A stretch of DNA of 64,000 nucleotides from Xanthobacteraceae bacterium (lineage in GTDB: Bacteria > Pseudomonadota > Alphaproteobacteria > Rhizobiales > Xanthobacteraceae), in the NCBI GenBank assembly GCA_024508855.1, contig JANINJ010000006.1:164301-228300 (forward strand). The letters run 5' to 3'. A program made the position numbers and the translations under genes. Positions 9,935 through 18,875 of the stretch are shown piece by piece; position 1 is the stretch's first letter, and every line of letters begins with the position of its first letter. Below the pieces are notes generated by a model. It did no database searches, was not told the DNA's origin, and saw only the letters and a list, made by a program, of their open reading frames with translations.

Positions 9935-10066
9935 CGGCTTCCTCGCCCCGACAGGATTTTCAACATGCACGGTCGGGCTTGGTCATATTTGAGCCTGACT
10001 GTGTATGGTAACCGCGATCTGCGGCTTGTCCGCGCAAACCGGTTTACGCAAAGGTTCAATGATAAA

Positions 10067-10321
10067 ATGAAGAAAACTCTACTGATTGCGATTTCCTGCC
10101 TTGTCGCCGCTTCTTCCTCCGCGCTCGCCTGCACGCAGGAAGAGGCGACCAAGAAGGCAACGGACTTGCAGACGGCAATGGTCGCGTATCTGCAGAAGAA
10201 TCCGGACAAGGCGCAGCAACTGATGGCTAAGTCTCAGGAGATCGGCACCAAATATCAGAAGGCCACCAGCTTCGACGAAGCATGTCAGGCCTACGACGAA
10301 CTTCTGTCATCGCTGAAGTGA
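10067..10321 (+). CDS. Small periplasmic hypothetical protein
   Basis: An 84-aa protein with a clear signal peptide (MKKTLLIAISCLVAASSSALAC; cleavage probably just before the Cys). The mature part is helical and Lys/Gln-rich, with a second Cys near the C-terminus that could pair with the first. The open frame extends upstream to 9965, but ATG 10067 is the start that gives the signal sequence. A strong terminator follows 25 bases after the stop. Function unknown. Confidence 0.7.
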   Translation: MKKTLLIAISCLVAASSSALACTQEEATKKATDLQTAMVAYLQKNPDKAQQLMAKSQEIGTKYQKATSFDEACQAYDELLSSLK

Positions 10322-10344
10322 ATCAGCGCAGAGAGACTTACATT

Positions 10345-10376
10345 GAAAACCCCGCCGCGCTCCGGCGGGGTTTTTT
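10345..10376 (+). terminator. Rho-independent terminator
   Basis: An 8-bp GC stem (CCCCGCCG/CGGCGGGG) with a short loop is followed by six T residues and preceded by an A-run. It ends the small periplasmic gene and may work in both directions. Confidence 0.9.
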
Positions 10377-10855
10377 AATGTTGGACCGATATGCAGATCG
10401 AGGTCGTATGCATCAGAAGCCTCCCATACGATCGCATCGATCGACTGCATTGGAGCGTTGACTCAAAACCAAAACGCACAACGATCGACCAGCTCCGCAG
10501 CCCATAAACTTCAACTGTATTGTAACCTTGGCCCGCACGCTCACGCCGAGATTCTAAGTCGCAGAATGACCGCGCGAACCGCACGCTGCGCTAACGGCCA
10601 AGATCAACAACGCGTTTGACTCGTTGAATTTCTTGGCATTAGATCGTGCGAAACAGCCTCGCGAACCGATCGCCTCAAGGCAGATCAAATCGATGCGTGG
10701 AAGATGGGAGTGGAACAAAGCCGTATGTTGATGGCCGCATCGACTTGCCTCAACCACATCCCCCTCTTTCAGTCGCGACGTGAGACGCATCGGTCATCGG
10801 CACGTGTCGACGGGAATATGCGGTTCGATGTTGCAAGCAAGCGAGAGACGGTGGG
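10377..10855. other. Intergenic region with no supported gene
   Basis: 479 bases between the terminator and the ABC operon. Short open frames on the minus strand have no ribosome site or family resemblance. The stretch probably holds the promoter and regulatory sites of the downstream transporter operon; I could not pick out specific boxes. Confidence 0.5.
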
Positions 10856-11827
10856 ATGACGCTCAAGCGGTTTAGCCAGCAGGAAGTAGTTTTTGCTATT
10901 TTCGTTGTCCTGTTCGCTGCATTTGCTCTGTTTCTCCCTGGCTTTGCCACCACGCAGAACATGCTGACACTGCTCCAGAATGTTGCCGTCCTGGGCATTC
11001 TCGGGTTGGCGATGGCGCTGGTCGTGATCGGGCGCGGCATCGACATCTCGCTGATCGCGGCGCTCGCCGTGCCGCCGGGCCTGGTGTTACAGATGGTCCA
11101 GGACGGATATTCTCTGCCGTTATCGATCGCGGTCGCATTGGCGTTGGCGCTGGCGTTCGGCCTCGTCAACGGCTGGCTCATCGCCTATGCGGAAGTGCCA
11201 TCCCTGTTCGCAACACTGGCGACCGGGCTGCTCCTCGCGGGCTTAGGCCAGGCCAGCCTGTTCAAGCTCGACGTCGTGCAATGGAGCGACGGCATGAAGG
11301 GCTTCGAGCACCTCGGGCAAGGAAGCGTGCTCGGCATTCCGACGCCGATCATCGCCTTCGCCGCGGTGTGCATCGTCGTCGCGCTGTTGCTGCGCAACAC
11401 CCGGATCGGCGCCTATGTCTATGCGATCGGCGACAACCCTTACGGCGCGCGCGTCACGGGCATCCCTTCGCGGCCGATCATCGTGCTGCAATATGTGCTC
11501 GCCGCGTTGATCGGCTGCTTTGCGGGTTTCGTCCTTGCAGCATCCGTCAACAGCATGCCTACACGTATCTTCAATTCGACATTGATCTACGACGTGATCC
11601 TCGTCGTCGTACTCGGCGGCATCGGACTGTCGGGCGGGCGCGGCGGCGTTCTTAACGTCATCATCGGCACGCTCCTGATCGGCACCATGCTCAACGGCAT
11701 GACCATCATGGACATTTCCTATTCGGGACAGAACCTCATCAAGGGCATGGTTCTGCTCGCCGCTGTGATCGCCGACTCGTTTCTCAACCCGCGCAACGAG
11801 GAGACGGCGCAGCAAGGCGACATCTGA
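10856..11827 (+). CDS. Sugar-type ABC transporter permease (RbsC-like)
   Basis: A 323-aa inner-membrane permease of the branched/ribose family. It has about eight to ten hydrophobic helices and the conserved segment LGIPTPIIAFAAVCIVVALLL followed by GAYVYAIGDNPYGARVTGI, where the EAA-like coupling loop of RbsC proteins lies. The C-terminal GGRGGVLNVIIGTLLIG is also typical. It is the first gene of a five-gene operon with a binding protein, a second permease fused to a propeller, a separate propeller protein and an ATPase. Two different permeases suggest a heterodimeric channel. Confidence 0.9.
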   Translation: MTLKRFSQQEVVFAIFVVLFAAFALFLPGFATTQNMLTLLQNVAVLGILGLAMALVVIGRGIDISLIAALAVPPGLVLQMVQDGYSLPLSIAVALALALAFGLVNGWLIAYAEVPSLFATLATGLLLAGLGQASLFKLDVVQWSDGMKGFEHLGQGSVLGIPTPIIAFAAVCIVVALLLRNTRIGAYVYAIGDNPYGARVTGIPSRPIIVLQYVLAALIGCFAGFVLAASVNSMPTRIFNSTLIYDVILVVVLGGIGLSGGRGGVLNVIIGTLLIGTMLNGMTIMDISYSGQNLIKGMVLLAAVIADSFLNPRNEETAQQGDI

Positions 11828-11870
11828 GGCGTCGATCGCAGTAACGAAAATTTAGAGAGGGAGGACACCG

Positions 11871-12890
11871 ATGTTCAATACAAAAAGTCGCGTCGCGGCA
11901 TTCTTCGTCGGGGCAGGTCTTGCGGCATGCGCCGCTGCGCCGGCATTCGCGCAGCAGGGGCTGGACGAGCCGTTCCAGGCGTCGTTCAAGAAGGCGCTGG
12001 AGGGCAAGACGATCGGATACGTTCCGGTCGCGATGAACTTCGACCTGACGGAAGGCTGGTTCGCCGGCGTCAAGAAAGAACTCGAACCGTATGGGGTCAA
12101 GGTCGTCGTCCGCGACCCGAACTGGAGCACGAGCGCGGGCGCTCAGGCCCTGACGACGCTGATCTCAGAAAAGCCCGCCGCCATCATCGTTCACAATCCC
12201 GACGTGCAGACCTACGCAAAGCTGATGCAGCGCGCGGAGAAGGAAGGCATCTATATCATCCAGGTCAACATGGGTTCGGTCTATCGCAGCGCCGCCTTCG
12301 TCGGCGCCAACTGGATCGAGATCGGCGAACGCAACGCCAATGCCGTGATCAAGGCCTGCCAGGGCAAGTCGAACAAGGTCGCTATCGTGCAGGGCGCGCT
12401 GTCGGCGGCCACTTCGGCCTATACCCTCAAGGGTGTCGAGAACGTCTTCGCCAAGCATCCTGAAATCAAGGTCGTCTCCAGTCAGGCCGCGGATTGGGAC
12501 GCCGCCAAGGCCAAAGCCATCACCCAGACCGTGCTGAAGCAGAATCCCGATCTGTGCGGCATCGTCGGCTTCTGGGACGGCATGGATATCGGCACGGCGG
12601 CAGCGGTGAAAGAAGCCGGACTGACCGGCAAGGTCTTTGTCGCGACGTCGGGCGGCGGCGAGCGCAAGGGCGCCTGCGAACTGGTGAAGTCCGGTGCGTT
12701 CGACCTCGACGTCAGTTACGACGTGCCGACGCAGGCCGCAGACATGGCCGGCATGATCAAGTGGTTGCTGTCATCCGGCATCAAGCCCAGCGAAGCCAAG
12801 GGCTCGATCTACACCACACTGACCGACATCACGAAAGACAACGCCGATTCCCAGACGGCGTGCTGGAATCTCAGCGACCTGAAGAAATAG
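11871..12890 (+). CDS. Periplasmic sugar-binding protein (RbsB/Peripla_BP_4 type)
   Basis: A 339-aa substrate-binding protein for the ABC transporter. It has a Sec signal (VAAFFVGAGLAACAAAPAFAQ), then the type-I periplasmic-binding-protein fold. The first lobe begins KTIGYVPVAMNFDLTEGWF, with TTLISEKPAAIIVHNPD as the helix/strand typical of RbsB-like proteins. The second lobe contains LCGIVGFWDGMDIGTAAAVKEAG. A GAGGGAGGA ribosome site precedes the ATG. The ligand cannot be read from the sequence; the propeller lactonase-like partners hint at a sugar, sugar acid or lactone. Confidence 0.9.
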   Translation: MFNTKSRVAAFFVGAGLAACAAAPAFAQQGLDEPFQASFKKALEGKTIGYVPVAMNFDLTEGWFAGVKKELEPYGVKVVVRDPNWSTSAGAQALTTLISEKPAAIIVHNPDVQTYAKLMQRAEKEGIYIIQVNMGSVYRSAAFVGANWIEIGERNANAVIKACQGKSNKVAIVQGALSAATSAYTLKGVENVFAKHPEIKVVSSQAADWDAAKAKAITQTVLKQNPDLCGIVGFWDGMDIGTAAAVKEAGLTGKVFVATSGGGERKGACELVKSGAFDLDVSYDVPTQAADMAGMIKWLLSSGIKPSEAKGSIYTTLTDITKDNADSQTACWNLSDLKK

Positions 12891-12975
12891 GCCGCGCGCG
12901 CATCCGATGGCGTCCGCCCGGCGCGGACGCCATCCATTACGTCTCCATTTCCTTGAACGATCTTGAGACCATTCC

Positions 12976-15099
12976 ATGTCGATGCAGGAATCCGTTGTCC
13001 GCCTGAAGGCCCGCTACTGGCCGGATCATCTGCTCGGCGAAATCTTGTCGAAGCGCTGGACCGAGACGGCCATTCCCGTCATCGTCCTCTTTATCGTCGC
13101 GTTCGGACTGAGCCAGGCGATCGACAACTTCTTCTCCCCTGCCGCCCTTTCGGATACGGCGCGGCAGGCGGGCGAGATCGGCTTCGTCGTGCTCGGCATG
13201 GCACTGGTCGTCGTCGTTGGCGGCATCGACCTGTCGGTTGGATCGATGTTCGCGCTGTGCGATTTCTGCGCGCTGTATTGCCTCGACGTACTGAACTGGC
13301 CGGTGCCGGCCGTCGTGGTCGCGACCATCGCGTGCGGCGCACTGCTTGGCGCGGTGAACGGCTTCCTGATCGGCTATCTGCGACTGCGTGCCTTCATCAC
13401 CACACTGATTACGCTGATCATCTATCGTTCCGCCTACGACCTGCTGCTGTTCGGCAATTCGGTGAAGATCGCATCCGCATTTCCCGATTTTGCGTCGTGG
13501 GATTTCATCGGCACCGGAAGCCTGTTTGGCATCCCGAGCGTGGCGCTGGTCTATATCGTCGTGGCCGTGTTCGGTCATATCTTCATGACACGCATGCGGC
13601 CCGGCTGGCACATCACCGCGATCGGCGGCTCGCGGCGCTCCGCCTACAATTCGGGCATCGCGGTGCGCCGGACGATTGCGTTGTGCTACGTGGCCAGCGG
13701 CGCGCTGACCGCAACCGGCGCGCTGTTCTTCGCCGCACGGCTCGGCACGGTCGGCGGCGACATCGGCGTCGGCCTCGAAGTGACCGCACTGACCGCGACT
13801 GTGCTCGGCGGCATCACGCTTGGCGGCGGCAACGGCTCGGTCGCGAAAGCGCTCGCTGGTACGCTGATCGTGCTGCTCGTGACCAACGGTCTGACAACGC
13901 TCGGGGTGCGCGGCGGTTTCAACCGCATGGTGCTGGCCGGCATCCTGCTGGTGGCGGCGATGATCGACATCCGCTGGTTGAAGAATCGCAGCCGCATCAT
14001 CAGCAAGGTCTATGTCAGCCCGACCTATCATTTCCTGCCGCCTCCACCCTCGACCGAGGTCGGCAAGGGCGGCCCGTTCGAGCAGAACGACAAGCTGCGC
14101 GACGTCACGCTCATCGGGCTCGGCAAAATCGAAGCGCCCGAGGACGTTATCCTCGATCGTCACGACAATCTTTATGCCGGTTCCCGGCACGGCGATATCA
14201 TCCGCTTTCTCGCGCCAGGCTACGAGAGGATGGAAGTCTATGCCCATATCGGCGGCCAGCCGCTCGGTATGGCGTTCGACCGGCAAGACAATCTTTATTG
14301 CTGCATCGGCGGCATGGGCCTCTACCGCATCACGCCCGAACGCAAGATCGAGAAGGCGACCGACGAGACCAATCGCAGCCTCTATTCGGTCAACGACGAC
14401 AGCCGGCTTCGCCTCGCCGACGATCTCGACATCGCCGATGACGGCCGCATCTTCTTTTCGGAAGCGACCGTGCGCTACGAGATGCACGAATGGCCGGTGG
14501 ACGGGCTGGAGGCGCGCGGCAACGGCCGCATCATCTGCTACGACCCCAAGACCAACACCACGCACACCGCGCTGCGCGGCCTGAAATTCCCGAACGGCAT
14601 TTGCATCGCCAGCGACGGCCAATCGATCCTGTTCGCTGAAACGTTCGGTTGTTCGATCAAGCGTTACTGGTTCGACGGCCCGAAGAAGGGCAGCGTCGAG
14701 ATCGTGATGGACAACCTGCCGGGCTATCCCGACAACATCAATCTCGCCTCCGACGGCAATTACTGGCTCGCGCTGGTCGGCATGCGTTCCCCCGCGCTCG
14801 ATCTCGCATGGCGGATGCCGGGCTTCCGCAAGCGAATGGGCAAGCGCCTGCCGGTCGATGAGTGGCTATTCCCGAACATCAACACCGGTTGCGTCGTCAA
14901 GTTCAACGAAAAGGGCGAGATCCTCGAATCGTTCTGGGATCTCAAGGGCACCAATCACCCGATGATCACCTCGATGCGCGAACATCGCGGTTATCTCTAT
15001 CTCGGCGGCATCGCCAACAACCGCATCGGCCGCTACAAGCTCGACAACGCCGATCCGAACTTCGTGCAGTACGACCGCCGCTGGGGGAAGACATCGTGA
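12976..15099 (+). CDS. ABC permease fused to an SMP-30/strictosidine-synthase-like propeller
   Basis: A 707-aa two-part protein. Residues 1 to ~335 are an RbsC-like permease with conserved GEIGFVVLGMALVVVVGGIDLSVGS and AIGGSRRSAYNSGI. A ~40-residue linker follows, then from ~376 to the end a six-bladed propeller of the gluconolactonase/strictosidine-synthase type (EAPEDVILDRHDNLYAG, GQPLGMAFDRQDNLY, LKFPNGICIASDG, YPDNINLASDGNYWLAL). The frame is continuous with even codon use, so I see no sign of an assembly join. If the last helix ends inside, the propeller would lie in the cytoplasm, where it could process the imported substrate. ATG 12982 is an alternative start. Confidence 0.88.
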   Translation: MSMQESVVRLKARYWPDHLLGEILSKRWTETAIPVIVLFIVAFGLSQAIDNFFSPAALSDTARQAGEIGFVVLGMALVVVVGGIDLSVGSMFALCDFCALYCLDVLNWPVPAVVVATIACGALLGAVNGFLIGYLRLRAFITTLITLIIYRSAYDLLLFGNSVKIASAFPDFASWDFIGTGSLFGIPSVALVYIVVAVFGHIFMTRMRPGWHITAIGGSRRSAYNSGIAVRRTIALCYVASGALTATGALFFAARLGTVGGDIGVGLEVTALTATVLGGITLGGGNGSVAKALAGTLIVLLVTNGLTTLGVRGGFNRMVLAGILLVAAMIDIRWLKNRSRIISKVYVSPTYHFLPPPPSTEVGKGGPFEQNDKLRDVTLIGLGKIEAPEDVILDRHDNLYAGSRHGDIIRFLAPGYERMEVYAHIGGQPLGMAFDRQDNLYCCIGGMGLYRITPERKIEKATDETNRSLYSVNDDSRLRLADDLDIADDGRIFFSEATVRYEMHEWPVDGLEARGNGRIICYDPKTNTTHTALRGLKFPNGICIASDGQSILFAETFGCSIKRYWFDGPKKGSVEIVMDNLPGYPDNINLASDGNYWLALVGMRSPALDLAWRMPGFRKRMGKRLPVDEWLFPNINTGCVVKFNEKGEILESFWDLKGTNHPMITSMREHRGYLYLGGIANNRIGRYKLDNADPNFVQYDRRWGKTS

Positions 15100-16196
15100 T
15101 CGCCGCGCTGAGAGACTTCACGGACCGCATTCTCGGCCGCGGTCACGCTGCGATCACCGTGCCGCCGTTCGACGGCGCGCTGAAGCCGAACCAGATTCTG
15201 GAGCATGCCGAGGTTGTCGCCGAACTCGAACAGCCGAACGATCTCGCAAGCCATGGCGGTGTGCTCTACATCGCCGACGGCGCGAACATCCTGCGCCTCG
15301 CAGATAGCGGCGCGCCGCAACCGCTGCGGCGCTTCGACCGCGAGGTGACGGCGCTGTGCGCGCTGCCGGACGGCCGCCTCGCCGTCGCGCTCGACGGCCG
15401 CGAGGTGCGCATCGTTTCCGCAAGCGGGACCACCGATCAGGACATTGTCATCACGGGCGCCGACATGACATCGGTGAATGCGCTGGCGCCCACGCCATCC
15501 GGCGCATTGCTCGCGACCGACGGCTCGGCGCGGCAGCCGTTCGCGCGCTGGGTGCATGACCTGATGAGCCATGGCGCAACCGGACGGCTGCTGTCGATCG
15601 ATATCGCGTCGAAGCAAATTCAGGTGCTGGCGAGCAACCTGCGCTATGCCTTCGGCGTTGCGGCCACGCCCGACGGCGCGCTGGTCAGCGAAAGCTGGCG
15701 GCACCGGCTGCTGTCGATCGGCACGAAGGGCGGCAAGCGCGCGCCGCTCGAACATCTTCCTGTTTATCCGTCGCGGCTGTGCCCGGCGGCCGGCGGTGGA
15801 TATTGGCTGACCGCATTCACGGGACGCACCCAGCTCGTGGAATTCGTGCTGCGCGAGAATGCCTATCGGCGCCGCATGATGGAGGAAATCGATCCCGAAT
15901 TCTGGATCGCGCCGCGTCTCAATTCCGGCAATTCGTTTCGCGAGCCGATGCAGGGCGCGCATCTCAAGACCATGGGCATCATCAAGCCATGGGCGCCGCC
16001 GCGCTCCTATGGCCTCGTCATCCGTCTGAATGCGGATTGCAGCCCGCGCTATTCGCTGCACAGCCGCGTCGATGGCCGCAATCATGGCGTGGTCGCCGCC
16101 GCGGAGGTGAACGACGCGCTGTATGTCCTCGCCAAGGGCGCCGGTCGCCTGTTGCGGCTGTCGCTGAAGACGATCGAAGCGGAGTTCGGGGAATGA
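15096..16196 (+). CDS. Beta-propeller lactonase/strictosidine-synthase-like protein
   Basis: A 366-aa soluble propeller protein with no signal peptide. It starts at a GTG overlapping the stop of the fused permease (GTGA) and ends overlapping the ATPase start, so translation is coupled on both sides. Propeller features include EQPNDLASHGGVLYIADGANILRL, TSVNALAPTPSGALLATDG and LRYAFGVAATPDGALVSESW. It is related in fold to the C-terminal half of the preceding protein and could be a paralogous partner. Catalytic metal ligands cannot be assigned with certainty, and the substrate is unknown. Confidence 0.8.
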   Translation: MIAALRDFTDRILGRGHAAITVPPFDGALKPNQILEHAEVVAELEQPNDLASHGGVLYIADGANILRLADSGAPQPLRRFDREVTALCALPDGRLAVALDGREVRIVSASGTTDQDIVITGADMTSVNALAPTPSGALLATDGSARQPFARWVHDLMSHGATGRLLSIDIASKQIQVLASNLRYAFGVAATPDGALVSESWRHRLLSIGTKGGKRAPLEHLPVYPSRLCPAAGGGYWLTAFTGRTQLVEFVLRENAYRRRMMEEIDPEFWIAPRLNSGNSFREPMQGAHLKTMGIIKPWAPPRSYGLVIRLNADCSPRYSLHSRVDGRNHGVVAAAEVNDALYVLAKGAGRLLRLSLKTIEAEFGE

Positions 16197-17689
16197 CCGA
16201 TAACGTGATCGAATTCCGCAAGGCGACCAAGCTCTATGCCGGCGTGCCCGCCATCAACGAGGTCGATTTTCAGCTCCGCCGCGGCGAAATCCACGCCCTG
16301 GTCGGCGAGAACGGCGCCGGTAAGTCGACCCTCTCCAAGGCGCTTGCGGGCGTCGTTACGCTGACCTCCGGCCAGTTGCTCATCAATGGCGCCGAGGTCG
16401 CGCCCAAGACACCGCTGGAAGCACGGCACCTCGGCGTCGCCATGGTGTTTCAGGAGAACAGTCTGGTGCCGACCATGACAGTGGCGCAGAACCTGTTTCT
16501 CGGGCAGGAGCGCTTCTACAACCGGCTGCGCGGAATCTACATCGCAGCCCAGCAGTTCCTGCAATCGCTGAACTTCGACGTGCCACCGACGGCCACCGTC
16601 AGCCTGCTCGGCGCAGCCAAGAAACAGATGGTGGAAATCGCGCGCGCAGTACTGCATCAGGCGCAGGTCATCATCTTCGACGAACCGACTGCGAGCCTGA
16701 CGCCGGAAGAAAAAGCCTATTTCTTCGATCTCGTTCGCGATCTGAAGAAGCGCGGCGTCTCGATCATCTTCATCTCGCATGCGCTCGAAGAAGCGCTATT
16801 GCTGGCGGATCGCATCACGGTGCTTCGCGACGGCAAGCACGTCGTCACCGACGACGTCGCCAATTTCGACCGGGCGAGGATCGTGCAGGCGATGGTCGGC
16901 CGCGACCTGTCGAACACGCTCTACGGCAAACGCAAGACGGAAGTGCGGCGGGCGGGCGAACGCATTCTTTCGGTGCAGAACCTGAAGATGGCGCCGATGG
17001 TAAAGAACAATTCGCTCTCGGTTTTCGCAGGTCAGATCACCGGCGTGTTCGGCCTCGTCGGCGCCGGCCGCACCGAGACCTTCAAGATCGTTGCGGGCGT
17101 ACTGAAGCGCGACTTCTTCCACGGCGGCGAGATTCTGCTGAACGGCAAACCCGTGCGCTATCGCGTTCCCGCGCCGGCGGTGCAGGCAGGCGTCGCCTAT
17201 GTCACCGAGGATCGCAAGGTCGAAGGCTTCTTCGAAACCATGTCGATCGCGCGCAACATCTACCTCGGCCTGTTGTCGAAATTTCCCGGCGGCCGCTTCC
17301 TTCTGTCGTCCAATGAAGCACAGAAGACCGGCGACGACTGGATTTCGCGCCTCAAGGTCCGTGCCATCAGCCCCAAGGCCAAGGTCGTCGAATTATCCGG
17401 CGGCAACCAGCAGAAGGTGGTGATTGCGAAATCCCTGACGCAGGAGCCGGACCTGATTATCTTCGACGAGCCCACACGCGGCGTCGATGTCGGCGCCATC
17501 GTCGAAATTCACGAGCTGATCAACCGGCTGGCGGACGAAGGCAAGGCGGTGGTGGTGATCTCGTCCTATCTTCCCGAAATCCTGGCGCTGTCGGACCGCA
17601 TTCTGGTCAGCCGCCAGGGCAAGGTCGTCGAAGAATTTTCGGCGCTCGACGCAACCGAAGAAAAGATCATGTACGCAGCGATCCACTAG
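16193..17689 (+). CDS. Sugar ABC transporter ATP-binding protein (RbsA-like, two cassettes)
   Basis: A 498-aa energising subunit with two ABC domains. Cassette 1 has Walker A GENGAGKST (~44-52) and Walker B VIIFDEPTASL. Its signature region is replaced by LLGAAKKQMVEIARA, as is usual for the first cassette. Cassette 2 has a degenerate Walker A (GLVGAGRTE), signature LSGGNQQKV and Walker B LIIFDEPTRGVD. This asymmetry is the norm in RbsA/MglA-type ATPases. The ATG overlaps the preceding stop (ATGA). It is the last gene before the accessory region begins. Confidence 0.93.
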   Translation: MTDNVIEFRKATKLYAGVPAINEVDFQLRRGEIHALVGENGAGKSTLSKALAGVVTLTSGQLLINGAEVAPKTPLEARHLGVAMVFQENSLVPTMTVAQNLFLGQERFYNRLRGIYIAAQQFLQSLNFDVPPTATVSLLGAAKKQMVEIARAVLHQAQVIIFDEPTASLTPEEKAYFFDLVRDLKKRGVSIIFISHALEEALLLADRITVLRDGKHVVTDDVANFDRARIVQAMVGRDLSNTLYGKRKTEVRRAGERILSVQNLKMAPMVKNNSLSVFAGQITGVFGLVGAGRTETFKIVAGVLKRDFFHGGEILLNGKPVRYRVPAPAVQAGVAYVTEDRKVEGFFETMSIARNIYLGLLSKFPGGRFLLSSNEAQKTGDDWISRLKVRAISPKAKVVELSGGNQQKVVIAKSLTQEPDLIIFDEPTRGVDVGAIVEIHELINRLADEGKAVVVISSYLPEILALSDRILVSRQGKVVEEFSALDATEEKIMYAAIH

Positions 17690-17725
17690 GCCGCCATCGC
17701 ACACGGTTTCCGATTTTAGGAGAGG

Positions 17726-17741
17726 TGGTGCGCAAGAGGGA
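17726..17741 (+). repeat. Putative degenerate attL of element 1
   Basis: TGGTG-CGCAAGAGGGA matches the first 17 bases of the tRNA-Thr 3'-end repeat (50717 onward, plus strand) with a single missing C. It lies 37 bases after the ABC operon stop, at the change to AT-rich sequence. Confidence 0.5.
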
Positions 17742-17802
17742 GCCGCATAGAATATATAACCAACTGAAATAATGATATTATTATTTTTCTGAACCAACAA
17801 AA

Positions 17803-17822
17803 GGCCAACAAATCGGCCAACA
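17803..17822 (+). repeat. Left arm-type repeats of element 1 (GGCCAACA x2)
   Basis: Two copies of GGCCAACA (17803-17810 and 17815-17822) lie 12 bases apart, with a partial copy (ACCAACA) at 17793. The same octamer clusters at the other end of the element next to the integrase, so these are probably arm-type integrase sites. Confidence 0.55.
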
Positions 17823-17900
17823 TTTATTCGGTTATCAGCTCTATTGTGAAAATGATCGTCAGAGATGCGAGACGTTAGACCCACACCAGCCGTGGTCGGC

Positions 17901-18872
17901 TCAAGACTTTGTCAGCTTCGGACCAAGGTAGAGAATTTTTAGGTAGGAGGAACTCGCAGGTACCGGCCATTCAAAATGAAGCCTGAACATGCGGTAACTT
18001 ATCTTTCCATGCCAATGAGCGAAAATTGTTCTATCTGCGGCTGCAGGATCCCGGAACGTAAGCTCCTCACGAAACTTCGCCTGATTGCTCAGCGATTCAC
18101 CACTAAAAAGCGCCCTCTGACCAGAGAAAAAGTTATTTATGACTGATTTGGCAGCCCGCCCTTCAGCTCCATTTGGCGCTCGATCAGACATATACAAATT
18201 GAGATAGCCAAGAAGGGCGAAAGTTCGATCTCGGATCGTCGCTTCGAATGGCTCTCGGGCGAGTAGTCCGTTTTCATATACGCTATTTGGTATTAGTAGA
18301 AACGGAAACCGCTCGCGTGCCGACTCGATGAGACCCTTCCACGTTACGGCAGGGACGCGGCTTTCGAGGGCGGAATTCGTGAGTTGAGCAACTGTCCAGA
18401 AGTTTTCGACAGAGTAACTTCCCTGTCGATCTCCATCTATGCCGTGGTCGATTGATAAAGGCGTCAACTCGAAGGGTATTCTCCCCCCCGAAAAGCTGAA
18501 ACTGGCTACTGGTTCACGCGCCTTAGTGCGCCGTGCCGCTTCACCCAATCCAGTGTTCGTTATATCCGTGTCGCCGTACTCAAAATAGTCATCGGCTTCA
18601 GTAGTCCGATCATCTTCGACAAACGGCCCACTTCGATCCAGCCATCCCAATACCGCTCGTCGGAAATCTGCATCATCTGATCGCTGTATTGTTTCCCTAA
18701 GCAGCGATGTTTGCGTTACCGGTCGATCACGAAGCATACGAGTCGTGAACAACCCGGTTCGCAAACTTTCAATGCGTGCCCGGGCCGAGAGGATCGTCCG
18801 GATCATGATCTCAAACTGATGCCCGTCAATGAATTGGCCCTGCAATGAAGTATCATTAACGTACCATCGCAT
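17901..18872 (-). CDS. Hypothetical protein, third gene of the DUF262/ATPase set
   Basis: I do not recognise this 323-aa protein. It is soluble and starts three bases after the stop of the ATPase gene, clearly in the same operon. The N-terminus (MRWYVNDTSLQGQFIDGHQF) and the conserved-looking end (IFAHWHGKISYRMFRLHFEWP) suggest a defined family that acts with its two upstream neighbours. Composition is lower in GC than the core. It could be the effector or a regulator of a DUF262/ATPase defence module, but that is inferred only from position. Confidence 0.7.
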   Translation of the reverse strand: MRWYVNDTSLQGQFIDGHQFEIMIRTILSARARIESLRTGLFTTRMLRDRPVTQTSLLRETIQRSDDADFRRAVLGWLDRSGPFVEDDRTTEADDYFEYGDTDITNTGLGEAARRTKAREPVASFSFSGGRIPFELTPLSIDHGIDGDRQGSYSVENFWTVAQLTNSALESRVPAVTWKGLIESARERFPFLLIPNSVYENGLLAREPFEATIRDRTFALLGYLNLYMSDRAPNGAEGRAAKSVINNFFSGQRALFSGESLSNQAKFREELTFRDPAAADRTIFAHWHGKISYRMFRLHFEWPVPASSSYLKILYLGPKLTKS

Positions 18873-18875
18873 GCC

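Noticed and set aside
12937-14622. 561-aa open frame on the minus strand
   Set aside because: It lies wholly antisense to the permease-propeller fusion and has His/Arg/Asp-rich composition typical of a GC-rich shadow frame.
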